Assembly (NCBI RefSeq): GCF_036014115.1
Contig: NZ_CP107913.1
Span: forward strand, 2,166,001-2,230,000
DNA length: 64,000 nt
Reading direction: 5' to 3'
Source of the DNA: Streptomyces sp. NBC_00448
GTDB taxonomy: Bacteria; Actinomycetota; Actinomycetes; Streptomycetales; Streptomycetaceae
Under the pieces are notes generated by a model. It was not told where the DNA came from and did not search any database. It was given only the letters and a program-made list of their open reading frames with translations. Shown here in pieces: positions 25,390-33,777 of this stretch (positions are counted from its first letter, which is position 1; every line of letters begins with the position of its first letter). A program made the translations under genes and the position numbers.

Positions 25390-25614
25390 GAAGGTGTCCT
25401 TGCGGGGTGCGGCGGCGGGAGTACGGGCCGGCGGTACGGTCCGCGACCAGCGTAGCCACGGCGCGGCGCCGGCGCGGGGCGGACCGCGGACCGAGACGGG
25501 GCGGAGCCGCACGGCGGGGCCCCGGTCTTCCCTGGCGTCCCACCAGCCCCGCCCGTTGCGGGTCGCCCGTGGTCACCGCGGGGAACGTGAAAATCGCGCG
25601 CCCGGTCCGATGAG

Positions 25615-26376
25615 ATGACCATAATCGCCCTCATGCGCGATTCGCTGGGGGACGACGTGGGGCACCAACTGGTCAGGGACCACACGGTCTACGCGTGCGT
25701 GATGGGCTCGCGCGCCTTCGGACTGGCCACGGACGCCAGCGACACGGACCGGCGCGGGGTGTTCGTGGCGCCGACCCCGCTGTTCTGGCGGCTGGACAAG
25801 CCGCCCACCCATGTCACCGGACCGCGGGACGAGCAGTTCTCCTGGGAGCTGGAGCGCTTCTGCGTGCTCGCGCTGCGCGGCAACCCGAACGTGCTGGAGT
25901 GCCTGCACTCCTCCATCGTCGAGCACGTCGACGCGACCGGCCGCGAACTGCTCGACCTGCGTGGCGCGTTCCTCTCCCGCCGCGCCGAGGCCTCCTTCCG
26001 CGGGTACGCCGCCCAGCAGCTCGGCAAGCTCGAAGCGGACCTGCGCACCCACGGCCGGCCCCGCTCGAAGCACGCGATGCACCTGCTGCGGCTGCTGCTG
26101 AGCTGCCGCGACCTGCTGCGCACCGGCCGGCTCGGCATCGACGCGAGCGAGCACCGCGACCGCCTCCTCGCGGTCAAGCGCGGCGAACTCGGCTGGGACG
26201 AGATCCGCGCCTGGACCCGCACCCTCCACGAGGAGATCGACGCCGCCTCCAGCCGCACCCCTCTCCCGCCCGAGCCGGACCGCACCCGCGTCGAGGACTT
26301 CCTGATCCGCGTCCGCGGCACCTCCGCCTCCCCCGCCCTGCCGCCGCTGGTGCCCGACGTCAGCCGCTCCTCGTAG
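25615..26376 (+). CDS. DNA polymerase beta-superfamily nucleotidyltransferase (RlaP-like)
   Basis: A 253-residue predicted nucleotidyltransferase. The active-site block is CVMGSRAFGLATDASDTDRR followed by GVFVAP: the GS, then the DxD pair of the polymerase-beta fold. A helical C-terminal half follows (FRGYAAQQLGKLEADLR, KHAMHLLRLLLSCRDLL). The substrate is unknown; relatives include the RlaP group linked to RNA processing and minimal nucleotidyltransferases of toxin-antitoxin modules. The start is ATG 25615 or 25633. It faces a paralogue that ends 23 bp away on the other strand. Confidence 0.87.
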   Translation: MTIIALMRDSLGDDVGHQLVRDHTVYACVMGSRAFGLATDASDTDRRGVFVAPTPLFWRLDKPPTHVTGPRDEQFSWELERFCVLALRGNPNVLECLHSSIVEHVDATGRELLDLRGAFLSRRAEASFRGYAAQQLGKLEADLRTHGRPRSKHAMHLLRLLLSCRDLLRTGRLGIDASEHRDRLLAVKRGELGWDEIRAWTRTLHEEIDAASSRTPLPPEPDRTRVEDFLIRVRGTSASPALPPLVPDVSRSS

Positions 26377-26399
26377 CCGCTCCTTCCAGCCGCTCGCGC

Positions 26400-27218
26400 T
26401 CAAACGGCGGCCTCACGGGTGCGGACCACCAGGTCGTGGAGAGCGTCCTGGGCGGTGGGGCGGTCCGGGAGTCGGGAGGCGTCCTGGGCAGCGGTCAGGG
26501 TGCCGTGCAGGGCTTCGACGTCGGCGCCGAGCCGACCCGCGGGCAGTTCGGGGGTGGGCGCGTGCTCGGCCTCGGCCTTGGCCGTGACCAGGTCCGGGAG
26601 GTAGGCGGGCGCCTCGGGTACTTCCGCCAGGAGGGTGGGGAGGTGGGCCAGCACGTGCCCGGTGCGCATCAGGTGGATGCCGGTGAGCAGCACCCGGAAC
26701 GTGTAGAGGAGCGGCTTGAGTTCGCCGTTCTTGAGGTGCAGACGCCACTGGGTGGCGGCGAAGCCGCGGTAGTGGTGGGCGTGGCCGGCGGTGATCACGC
26801 CGGGCGCCAGCGCGGCGAGCTCGGCGTGGACGTCGGTGGTGTGGACGACCAGCGGGGAGAGCAGCTGCTCCAGCACGTAGCCGTTGCGGCGCAGCATCAG
26901 CCGGACGAACTTCAGCAGGTCGTGGGTGACCAGGTCCAGGTCGAGACTCCCGCGCTGCCACATCCGGGTCCGGGTCGGCTCGCCCTCGTGCAGGCCGATC
27001 ACCTCGCGCAGCGGCAGCAGGTGCACCCCGCGCAGGTCGACGTCGGAGTCCTGGGAGGGGAACCCGTACAGGTGCGCGCCGGAGACGGTGACGAACAGCG
27101 GCTCGGGGCCGCTGCCCAGCAGATCGCTGACGGCGGGGGCGAGGTCGGGCACCTGTGCGGCGGAGAGTGTGGCCAGGGCGGCGACGGGGGCGGCGGAGGA
27201 GGAGGCGGGCGCGGTCAT
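26400..27218 (-). CDS. Second RlaP-like nucleotidyltransferase, convergent paralogue
   Basis: 272 residues from ATG 27218. The catalytic block is FVTVSGAHLYGFPSQDSDVD followed by LRGVHLLP, matching the GS...DxDxRG pattern of its neighbour at 25615; then come QRGSLDLDLVTHDLLKFVRL and the helical region ATQWRLHLKNGELKPLLYTFRV. The two proteins share only the fold and active site, not close identity. Its transcript ends against the other gene with no visible terminator. No HEPN-domain partner is present, so a MNT/HEPN toxin-antitoxin role is not supported. Confidence 0.87.
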   Translation of the reverse strand: MTAPASSSAAPVAALATLSAAQVPDLAPAVSDLLGSGPEPLFVTVSGAHLYGFPSQDSDVDLRGVHLLPLREVIGLHEGEPTRTRMWQRGSLDLDLVTHDLLKFVRLMLRRNGYVLEQLLSPLVVHTTDVHAELAALAPGVITAGHAHHYRGFAATQWRLHLKNGELKPLLYTFRVLLTGIHLMRTGHVLAHLPTLLAEVPEAPAYLPDLVTAKAEAEHAPTPELPAGRLGADVEALHGTLTAAQDASRLPDRPTAQDALHDLVVRTREAAV

Positions 27219-27335
27219 GCGCCCATCCAACCGCCAGACGCGGACGCGTGGCGAGGCGGCGGACACGGGTAAGTGGCCGCCGCCTGGAGGGCGCCCCTTA
27301 CCGGGGGGCGCCTGCCGTCGCGTTCCCGTCGCGTT

Positions 27336-28409
27336 CTACAGGTCGACCTCGCGCATGAGCATGCCGACCTCGGTGTTGGTGAGGCGGCGCAGCCAGCCGG
27401 ACTTCTGGTCGCCGAGGGGGATCGGCCCGAAGCTGGTACGCACCAGCTTGTCGACGGGAAAGCCGGCCTCGGAGAGCATGCGGCGGACGATGTGCTTGCG
27501 GCCCTCGTGGAGGGTGACCTCGACCAGGTAGTTCTTGCCGGTGTTCTGCACGATCCGGAAGTGGTCGGCGCGCGCCCAGCCGTCCTCCAGCTCGATGCCG
27601 CTCTTGAGCTGCTTGCCCAGGTCGCGGGGCAACGGGCCCTGGATGGCGGCGAGATAGGTCTTCTTCACGCCGTAGCGCGGGTGTGTCAGCCGGTGGGCCA
27701 GCTCGCCGTGGTTGGTGAGCAGGATCAGGCCCTCGGTCTCGGTGTCGAGCCGGCCGACGTGGAAGAGCCGGGTGTCGCGGTTGGTGACGTAGTCGCCGAG
27801 GCACTGCCGCCCGTCGGGGTCCTCCATGGTGGAGACCACACCGGCCGGCTTGTTGAGCGCGAAGAACAGGTACGACTGCGTGGCGACGGTGAGCCCGTCG
27901 ACCTTCACCTCGTCGTGGTCGGGGTCGACCCGCATGCCCTGCTCGGTGACGATCTCGCCGTTCACCTCGACGCGGTGCTGCTCGATCAGTTCCTCGCAGG
28001 CCCGCCGCGAGCCCATGCCGGCCCTGGCCAGCACCTTCTGCAGCCGCTCGCCCTCCTGCTCGGCGCCGGGGAAGGTCTTGGGCGTCTTGACCTGCGGCTT
28101 GTTGTGCCGCTCGCGGTTGCGCTGCTCGATCTGGGCATCGAGTTCGCGCGGCCGGGCCGGGACCGGCTTACGGCCGCGGTTGCCGGTCGGCCGGGCACCG
28201 GGCTTGGCACCGCCCGCGTCCTTGGTGCGGGGCATGCCGCCGGGCTTGTTCGCACCGGACTGGCCGGTGCCGCCGACGTCGTAGCGGCGCTCCTCCGGAC
28301 GCGGCTTGCGGGGACGCCCCGGCTCCTCGCCGCGCCGGTCGGCGGAGCCGCCGCCGCTGCCGCCGCGGGGTTTCCGGTTGCCGCCGCTGTTCCTGTCGCT
28401 GCTTCGCAT
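27336..28409 (-). CDS. 23S rRNA pseudouridine synthase of the RsuA/RluB family
   Basis: Converts a uridine to pseudouridine in ribosomal RNA. 357 residues from ATG 28409. The first 110 are a disordered, basic Gly/Arg/Lys/Pro extension, common in actinomycete homologues. An S4 domain follows (RLQKVLARAGMGSRRACEEL, IEQHRVEVNGEIV), then the catalytic domain with GRLDTETEGLILLTNHGELA (catalytic Asp). RluB is the likeliest subtype from its scpAB context. Its ATG shares one base with the scpB stop (TGATG), so it is coupled to the condensin genes. Confidence 0.92.
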   Translation of the reverse strand: MRSSDRNSGGNRKPRGGSGGGSADRRGEEPGRPRKPRPEERRYDVGGTGQSGANKPGGMPRTKDAGGAKPGARPTGNRGRKPVPARPRELDAQIEQRNRERHNKPQVKTPKTFPGAEQEGERLQKVLARAGMGSRRACEELIEQHRVEVNGEIVTEQGMRVDPDHDEVKVDGLTVATQSYLFFALNKPAGVVSTMEDPDGRQCLGDYVTNRDTRLFHVGRLDTETEGLILLTNHGELAHRLTHPRYGVKKTYLAAIQGPLPRDLGKQLKSGIELEDGWARADHFRIVQNTGKNYLVEVTLHEGRKHIVRRMLSEAGFPVDKLVRTSFGPIPLGDQKSGWLRRLTNTEVGMLMREVDL

Positions 28410-29125
28410 CAAGGTTCCGTAATCGAGGTGATCGAGTTCGAGTTCGTCGGTGGATCGTCCGGGGCGTCCGGGTCGAAGGACGGGAGTCCTTCCGCGGACT
28501 CCGCCTCGACCGCTTCCGCCTCCGGCAGGAACGGGGCGAGCTCGGGCAGCTCGTCAAGGCTGCGCAGGCCCATACGTTCCAGGAAGTAGTTCGTCGTCCT
28601 GTACAGGATCGCACCTGTCTCGGGTTCCGTCCCACCTTCCTCCACCAGCCCGCGCTGGAGCAGGGTGCGCATCACGCCGTCGCAGTTCACTCCGCGCACC
28701 GCCGAGACCCGGGACCGGCTCACCGGCTGCCGGTACGCCACCACGGCCAGCGTCTCCAGCGCGGCCTGGGTCAGCCGGGCCTGCTGGCCGTCCAGCACGA
28801 AGCTCTCCACCGCCGGCGAGAAGGCCGGCCGGGTGTAGAAGCGCCAGCCGCCCGCGACCAGCCGCAGGTCAAAGCCCCGGCCCTCGCGGGTGTAGTCGTC
28901 GGACAGCTCGCGCAGCGCCTTGCCGACCGCCCGCCGCGGCCGCCCCAGCACCTTCGCCAGGTGCTCCTCGGTCGCGGGCTCGTCCACCACCATCAGCACC
29001 GCCTCCAGCGCCGGCTTCAGCTCCAGCTCGGCCGTCGCGGCGGCGAGCAGCCCGGCCGGGGCGGCCTCACCGGCGGCGGCAGCGGCTCCGGCGGCGGCTC
29101 GCGTGAGGTCGGTCACGTCGGTCAT
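28409..29125 (-). CDS. scpB: Segregation and condensation protein ScpB
   Basis: A kleisin-associated subunit of the Smc-ScpAB condensin complex; 238 residues. The two winged-helix domains are clear: ALEAVLMVVDEPATEEHLAK, then VGKALRELSDDY, and LTQAALETLAVVAYRQPVSR followed by VNCDGVMRTLLQRGLVEE. An Ala-rich N-terminus and an acidic C-terminal tail flank the core. ATG 29125 overlaps the scpA stop by one base (TGATG), and its own stop overlaps the pseudouridine synthase start in the same way. Confidence 0.96.
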   Translation of the reverse strand: MTDVTDLTRAAAGAAAAAGEAAPAGLLAAATAELELKPALEAVLMVVDEPATEEHLAKVLGRPRRAVGKALRELSDDYTREGRGFDLRLVAGGWRFYTRPAFSPAVESFVLDGQQARLTQAALETLAVVAYRQPVSRSRVSAVRGVNCDGVMRTLLQRGLVEEGGTEPETGAILYRTTNYFLERMGLRSLDELPELAPFLPEAEAVEAESAEGLPSFDPDAPDDPPTNSNSITSITEP

Positions 29126-30255
29126 CACTGCTCTCCCTTCCCGGCGGCGCCGGGCTCGGTGGTGTCGTCGGCAGCGGCGGCGGCCTGAGCGCCCGCGGCA
29201 GGGCCGCCCGCGGTACGGCCGCCCCCGGGACGACCGGCCTCCGTACGACCGGCCTCCGTACGGCTGCCCGCCGTGGCGGCCTCCTGGTCGAACTCGTCGG
29301 TCACCAGGGGCGCCGCGTCCTCGGCCGTGCCCGTCCAGCGCACCTGGAGCGCGCCCAGCGCCTCCTCCTGGTCCAGCGCGACCGCCTTCTCCCGGTACAG
29401 CTCCAGCAGCGCCAGGAAGCGGGCCACGACCGTGAGCGTGTCCGCCGCGTCGGCGGTCAGCTCGCCGAAGCTCGCCGCGCCCCGCTCGCGCAGTATCGCG
29501 ATCACATGCTCGGCCTGCTCCCGCACGCTCACCAGCGGCGCGTGGATGTGGTCCACGTACACCTGCGGCTTCGGCTTGGGCTGCATCGCCTTCACCGCGA
29601 GGCGCGCGAACCGCTCGGGGCCGATGCTCAGCACCACCTCCGGCAGCAACTCCGCGTGCTGCGGCTCCAGTCCGACGGTACGGGGGTGGCGCAGCGCCTC
29701 CTGTTCCAGCCGCTCCGCGAAGATCGCCGCGATCTGCTTGTACGCGCGGTACTGGAGCAGCCGAGCGAACAGCAGGTCCCGCGCTTCCAGCAGCGCGAGG
29801 TCCGCCTCGTCCTCCACCTCCGCGGCGGGCAGCAGCCGGGCCGCCTTCAGGTCCAGCAGGGTGGCCGCGACCACCAGGAACTCCGTGGTCTGGTCGAGGT
29901 CCCAGTCCGGGCCCATCGCGTGGATGTGCGCCATGAACTCGTTGGTGACCCTCGACAGCGCGATCTCCGTCACGTCGAGCCGGTGCTTCGAGATGAGCTG
30001 GAGCAGCAGGTCGAACGGCCCCTCGAAGTTGGAGAGCCGAACGGTGAAACGGTCGCCGGCGGTTGGAGGTTCGGCTCCACCCGTCCCCCCGGGCACCTCC
30101 GCCACCACCGGTTCGGCTCCACCCGTCCCCCCGGGCACCTCCGCCACCACCGGTTCGGCTTCGTCCGCCGCCTGTTCGGGGGCAGCAGCCGGTTCCGGCT
30201 CGGCGGCGGCGCCGCGGCCGAGGCTGCGACGGGGGTTGGCGGGTGAGGTGGGCAT
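29125..30255 (-). CDS. scpA: Segregation and condensation protein ScpA (kleisin)
   Basis: The kleisin that bridges Smc heads; 376 residues. The core starts at FTVRLSNFEGPFDLLLQLIS (about residue 70) and continues KHRLDVTEIALSRVTNEFMA, with the C-terminal winged helix around VVARFLALLELYREKAVAL. The N-terminal 65 residues are Pro/Ala/Glu-rich and include a duplicated AEPVVAEVPGGTGG peptide from a 42-bp DNA repeat. The C-terminal 60 residues are Gly/Arg/Thr low complexity. ATG 30255 has AGGA upstream. Coupled to scpB; 188 bp after the RHH-like gene. Confidence 0.96.
   Translation of the reverse strand: MPTSPANPRRSLGRGAAAEPEPAAAPEQAADEAEPVVAEVPGGTGGAEPVVAEVPGGTGGAEPPTAGDRFTVRLSNFEGPFDLLLQLISKHRLDVTEIALSRVTNEFMAHIHAMGPDWDLDQTTEFLVVAATLLDLKAARLLPAAEVEDEADLALLEARDLLFARLLQYRAYKQIAAIFAERLEQEALRHPRTVGLEPQHAELLPEVVLSIGPERFARLAVKAMQPKPKPQVYVDHIHAPLVSVREQAEHVIAILRERGAASFGELTADAADTLTVVARFLALLELYREKAVALDQEEALGALQVRWTGTAEDAAPLVTDEFDQEAATAGSRTEAGRTEAGRPGGGRTAGGPAAGAQAAAAADDTTEPGAAGKGEQ
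30068..30163. repeat. 42-bp tandem repeat inside scpA
   Basis: A 42-bp unit beginning GGTTCGGCTCCACCCGTCCC occurs at 30068-30109 and 30110-30151, with the start of a third copy from 30152. It encodes AEPVVAEVPGGTGG twice in the disordered N-terminus of ScpA. The length is a multiple of three, so the frame is kept. Confidence 0.85.
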
Positions 30256-30443
30256 CGAGGTCCTGATCGGCGACGTGGTGTAAGCAGGCTACTCGCCACA
30301 GCAGGTTGCGCCCCGTGCCCGAGCGCCGCGCCATCGTGTCTTGCCGCGCGGTTCCGCGCCCCTTCGGCGTGACCGCCTCCGCGCGGAGAGCCGCACAGTC
30401 CCAGGGGCGCCCCGGCGGGTCTGGGCACCGCGGCCCGCAGGGA

Positions 30444-31088
30444 CTAGCGTCCCCGCAGCCGGCGGACCAGGATGCTCGCGTCCCCACGGGACTCGAGGTC
30501 GGCCAGCACGACGGCGACCGCCTCCCGGACGATCCGCCCGCGGTCGATCGCCAGTCCGTGCTCGCCGCGCAGCACCAGGCGGGCGTGCTCCAGGTCCATC
30601 AGCTCCTCCGCGGAGACGTAGACCGTGATCTTCTCGTCGTGGCGCTCGCGGCCGCTGGGCCTGCGGTTCTGCCGGGCCGCCTTGCGCCGGGCGGGCGCGG
30701 GCGGCTGGGGCGTCGCGGTGATCGGCGGCGGCGTGGGCTTCTGCGAGGTGACGGTCGCGGTGGCCACGGGGGTGGCCGTGGCGGCGGCCTGCACCGTGCC
30801 GTTGCGTTCGGCGTTGCGGTCACCGACGCGCTCTCCGGCGCCCGGGCGGCGCTGGCCGGGCGGGACCGGGTGCGTGCCGTCGCGACCGGTGTGCTCGTCG
30901 CTCCGCGCGGGCGCGGACCCGTTCGCCGTGGGGACGGTGGAGGCGCCGGGCGCGCCGCCGTTGCCCTGCGAGCCCGGTCCGCCGGACCGCGCGTCGGCGT
31001 CCGCCTCGGCGCCATGGGACGGCGGGGGCGCCTGGAGCGCCGCACCACCGGTGGTCCGGAACAGTTCGTCGGCGCCCGGCAGACTCAC
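30444..31088 (-). CDS. ParA-partner-like protein with C-terminal ribbon-helix-helix-like domain
   Basis: 214 residues from GTG 31088, which overlaps the stop of the ParA-like gene (GTGA). Residues 1-145 are a disordered Pro/Ala/Thr/Gly-rich region (GTVQAAATATPVATATVTSQ). The last 65 read DEKITVYVSAEELMDLEHAR, then LVLRGEHGLAIDRGRIVREA and VAVVLADLE: a short strand followed by two helices, the ribbon-helix-helix pattern of CopG/Arc-type and centromere-binding proteins. Coupling to a ParA-type ATPase suggests a DNA-binding adaptor for it. The RHH call is by pattern only. Confidence 0.75.
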   Translation of the reverse strand: MSLPGADELFRTTGGAALQAPPPSHGAEADADARSGGPGSQGNGGAPGASTVPTANGSAPARSDEHTGRDGTHPVPPGQRRPGAGERVGDRNAERNGTVQAAATATPVATATVTSQKPTPPPITATPQPPAPARRKAARQNRRPSGRERHDEKITVYVSAEELMDLEHARLVLRGEHGLAIDRGRIVREAVAVVLADLESRGDASILVRRLRGR

Positions 31089-32176
31089 TCGGCGTGGCAC
31101 CGGGCGAGCACCTCCCTGGCGAGTTGGCGATAGGCGGCGGCACCGACGGAGTTGGACGCGTAGGTGGTGATCGGCTCGCCGGCCACGGTGGTCTCCGGGA
31201 AGCGCACGGTACGGCCGATGACGGTGTGGAAGACGTGGTCGTCGAACGCCTCGACCACCCGGGCCAGCACCTCGCGACTGTGCACGGTGCGGGAGTCGTA
31301 CATCGTGGCGAGGATGCCGTCGAGTTCGAGTTCGGGGTTGAGCCGCTCGCGGACCTTCTCGATCGTCTCGGTGAGCAGCGCGACCCCGCGCAGCGCGAAG
31401 AACTCGCACTCCAGCGGCACGATCACCGAGTGCGCCGCGGTCAGCGCGTTGACGGTGAGCAGGCCGAGCGAGGGCTGGCAGTCGATGACGATGTAGTCGT
31501 AGTCGGACATCAGCGGCTTGAGGGCGCGCTGGAGCGCGGACTCGCGGGCCACCTCGCTGACCAGCTGCACCTCGGCGGCGGACAGGTCGATGTTGCTCGG
31601 CAGCAGGTCCATGCCGGGCACCGCGGTCTTCAGCAGCACCTCGTCGGCGGCGAGGCCGCGTTCCATCAACAGGTTGTAGACGGTGATGTCGAGTTCCATC
31701 GGGTTGACCCCGAGGCCGACCGACAGGGCGCCCTGCGGGTCGAAGTCGACGAGCAGCACGCGACGGCCGTACTCGGCGAGCGCGGCACCCAGGTTGATGG
31801 TCGAGGTGGTCTTGCCGACCCCGCCCTTCTGGTTGCACATCGCGATGATCTTCGCCGGGCCGTGGTCCGTGAGCGGGTTCGGGATCGGGAAGTACGGCAG
31901 CGGGCGGCCGGTGGGGCCGACGCGTTCGCGGCGCTGACGGGCGGCGTCGGGCGCGAGCGTGGCGGCGTACTCCGGGTCCGGCTCGTATTCGGCGTCCGGG
32001 TCGTAGAACTGACCGTCTTGCAGGTCGTGGTCGTCGTCGTAAGGAGCCATGGCGTAACCGGGGATTGTCTCCGTGGTCGTCGTCTCGGGCCGGCGGGACT
32101 CAAAGGTACGGACCGCAACGGAACCGACGGTCGTTCCTGGTTGACCACCTCCGGGAGCAAATGTCGACTCGTTCAC
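31085..32176 (-). CDS. ParA/Soj-type chromosome-partitioning ATPase (second, scp-linked)
   Basis: A deviant-Walker ATPase of 363 residues. Walker A is AMCNQKGGVGKTTSTINLGA with the signature first lysine; Walker A' is VLLVDFDPQGALSVGLG, Walker B YDYIVIDCQPSLGLLTVNAL. A 110-residue acidic/Pro N-terminal extension precedes the core. GTG 32176 is chosen because GGAGG lies 11 bp upstream. This is not the oriC-linked parAB: there is no ParB gene, and its partner is the RHH-like protein that overlaps its stop. With scpA and scpB downstream it forms a segregation/condensation cluster. Confidence 0.92.
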   Translation of the reverse strand: MNESTFAPGGGQPGTTVGSVAVRTFESRRPETTTTETIPGYAMAPYDDDHDLQDGQFYDPDAEYEPDPEYAATLAPDAARQRRERVGPTGRPLPYFPIPNPLTDHGPAKIIAMCNQKGGVGKTTSTINLGAALAEYGRRVLLVDFDPQGALSVGLGVNPMELDITVYNLLMERGLAADEVLLKTAVPGMDLLPSNIDLSAAEVQLVSEVARESALQRALKPLMSDYDYIVIDCQPSLGLLTVNALTAAHSVIVPLECEFFALRGVALLTETIEKVRERLNPELELDGILATMYDSRTVHSREVLARVVEAFDDHVFHTVIGRTVRFPETTVAGEPITTYASNSVGAAAYRQLAREVLARCHAE

Positions 32177-32347
32177 AAGTCGTCTTACCTCCTTGGTGAC
32201 CAGGAAACATCTAGATAGGTCAGCGTGACTACAGCCGACGTTTCGCGACTCTATGGCGTGTCGGTGGTCCGCAGCAACACAATCCGCCGGACACGGCATG
32301 ATGTGTCGGGAACCGAACACCCCGCTGTCAAGGGCGTAACCACGCGA

Positions 32348-32380
32348 ACGGCGGGGTCTCGATGGACAAGACCCCGCCGT
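32348..32380 (-). terminator. Hairpin terminator of ald
   Basis: ACGGCGGGGTCT pairs perfectly with AGACCCCGCCGT across a 9-nt loop. It lies 56 bp past the ald stop and upstream of the ParA-like gene, so it should insulate that gene from ald transcription. Confidence 0.75.
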
Positions 32381-32435
32381 GCAGGCGCAGTTGGCGCAAC
32401 GTGCCGATGCGTGACGTTTTTTCTGCTGCCGGCGC

Positions 32436-33560
32436 TCAGCCCAGCACGGTGTGCAGGTCAGTGGCGTCGAGGTCGTGCGCCTCGGCGACCGGGCCGTAAA
32501 CGACCTGCCCCTCATGGGTGTTGAGGCCGAGGGCGAGTGCCGCGTCGCGCCGCAGCGCCTCGCGCCAGCCGCGGTCGGCGAGTTCGACGATGTACGGCAG
32601 CGTCACGTTGGTGAGCGCGTAGGTCGAGGTGTTGGGCACCGCGCCGGGCATGTTGGCCACGCAGTAGAAGACCGAGTCGTGCACGGTGAAGGTCGGTTCG
32701 GCGTGCGTGGTGGGACGCGAATCCTCGAAGCAGCCGCCCTGGTCGATCGCGATGTCGACAAGTACAGATCCCTGCTTCATCCGCGAGACCAGCTCGTTGG
32801 TGACCAGCTTGGGCGCCTTGGCGCCGGGCACCAGCACCGCGCCGACGACGAGGTCGGCGTCGAGGACGGCCTGCTCCAGCGCGAGCGCGTTGGAGGTGAT
32901 GGTCTGCACGCGGTTGCCGAACACCTTGTCGGCCTCGCGCAGTTTGTCGACATCCTTGTCGAGCAGGGTGACGTGGAAGCCGAGACCGAGCGCGATGGTG
33001 GTGGCGTGCCAGCCGGAGACGCCCGCGCCGATCACCACGGCGCGGCCGGACTTCACCCCGGGCACGCCGCCGGGCAGCACACCGCGGCCGCCGGCCGAGC
33101 GCATCAGGTGGTAGGCGCCGACCTGCGGGGCGAGCCGCCCGGCGACCTCGGACATCGGGGCGAGCAGCGGCAGCCGGCGGCCGGGGGTCTCGACCGTCTC
33201 GTACGCGATCGCGGTGGTGCCGGACTCCAGCAGCGCGTCGGTGCAGGCGCGGGAGGCGGCCAGGTGCAGGTAGGTGAAGAGGATCTGGTCCTTGCGCAGC
33301 CGGTGGTACTCCTCGGCGACCGGCTCCTTGACCTTCAACAGCAGGTCGGCGGCGCCCCACACCTCGTCGGCGGTGCCGAGGACGGCCGCGCCGGCGGCGA
33401 GGTACTCCTCGTCGGGGATGGACGAGCCGCCTCCTGCGCCCTGCTCGACGACGACCTCATGGCCGTGCCGGACCAGTTCGTGCACACCGGCCGGGGTGAT
33501 GGCCACACGGAACTCGTTGTTCTTGACCTCGCGGGGGATGCCCACCTTCACGTCGATCAC
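32436..33560 (-). CDS. ald: Alanine dehydrogenase
   Basis: Reversible NAD-dependent deamination of L-alanine to pyruvate and ammonia; 374 residues, the usual length. The N-terminus reads [20 protein letters not shown]; residues near 95 read [12 protein letters not shown]; the NAD site is [20 protein letters not shown], and [20 protein letters not shown] is the conserved C-terminal signature. GTG 33560 has AAGGA about 6 bp upstream. Monocistronic, with a likely promoter at 33655-33682 and a terminator at 32348. Confidence 0.97.
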   Translation of the reverse strand: MIDVKVGIPREVKNNEFRVAITPAGVHELVRHGHEVVVEQGAGGGSSIPDEEYLAAGAAVLGTADEVWGAADLLLKVKEPVAEEYHRLRKDQILFTYLHLAASRACTDALLESGTTAIAYETVETPGRRLPLLAPMSEVAGRLAPQVGAYHLMRSAGGRGVLPGGVPGVKSGRAVVIGAGVSGWHATTIALGLGFHVTLLDKDVDKLREADKVFGNRVQTITSNALALEQAVLDADLVVGAVLVPGAKAPKLVTNELVSRMKQGSVLVDIAIDQGGCFEDSRPTTHAEPTFTVHDSVFYCVANMPGAVPNTSTYALTNVTLPYIVELADRGWREALRRDAALALGLNTHEGQVVYGPVAEAHDLDATDLHTVLG

Positions 33561-33654
33561 GGTCCTTGCACTGAGGAGGTTCGGGAGGGTGCGGCCATGT
33601 ATCCGCTATACGGACATGGCACAGCATCGCACGACACACCGGACGAGCCCGGCT

Positions 33655-33682
33655 TGTATACGGCGAAACTCAGTTTAGTGAA
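33655..33682 (-). promoter_or_regulatory. ald: Candidate ald promoter with a palindrome in its spacer
   Basis: On the minus strand, TTCACT (33682-33677) and TATACA (33660-33655) are 16 bp apart and fit -35 and -10 boxes. The spacer holds an 11-bp palindrome AAACTGAGTTT (33666-33676). A repressor or activator there would directly control the promoter; Lrp/AsnC proteins such as AldR regulate ald in mycobacteria. The start codon is about 95 bp downstream. Confidence 0.45.
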
Positions 33683-33777
33683 GGAGGAGCCGGTGTCCAG
33701 CCTTACAAAGTGGTGGGTTTGGCGGAGACCATTGGCAGTTTCGTAGGCTGACAGCCCCTGGGAACGAGAACGGCCGG

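Noticed and set aside
25600..27230. MNT/HEPN-type toxin-antitoxin module at the nucleotidyltransferase pair
   Set aside because: Both proteins are nucleotidyltransferases; no HEPN-domain partner with an Rx4-6H motif is adjacent, and the genes are convergent instead of in one operon.
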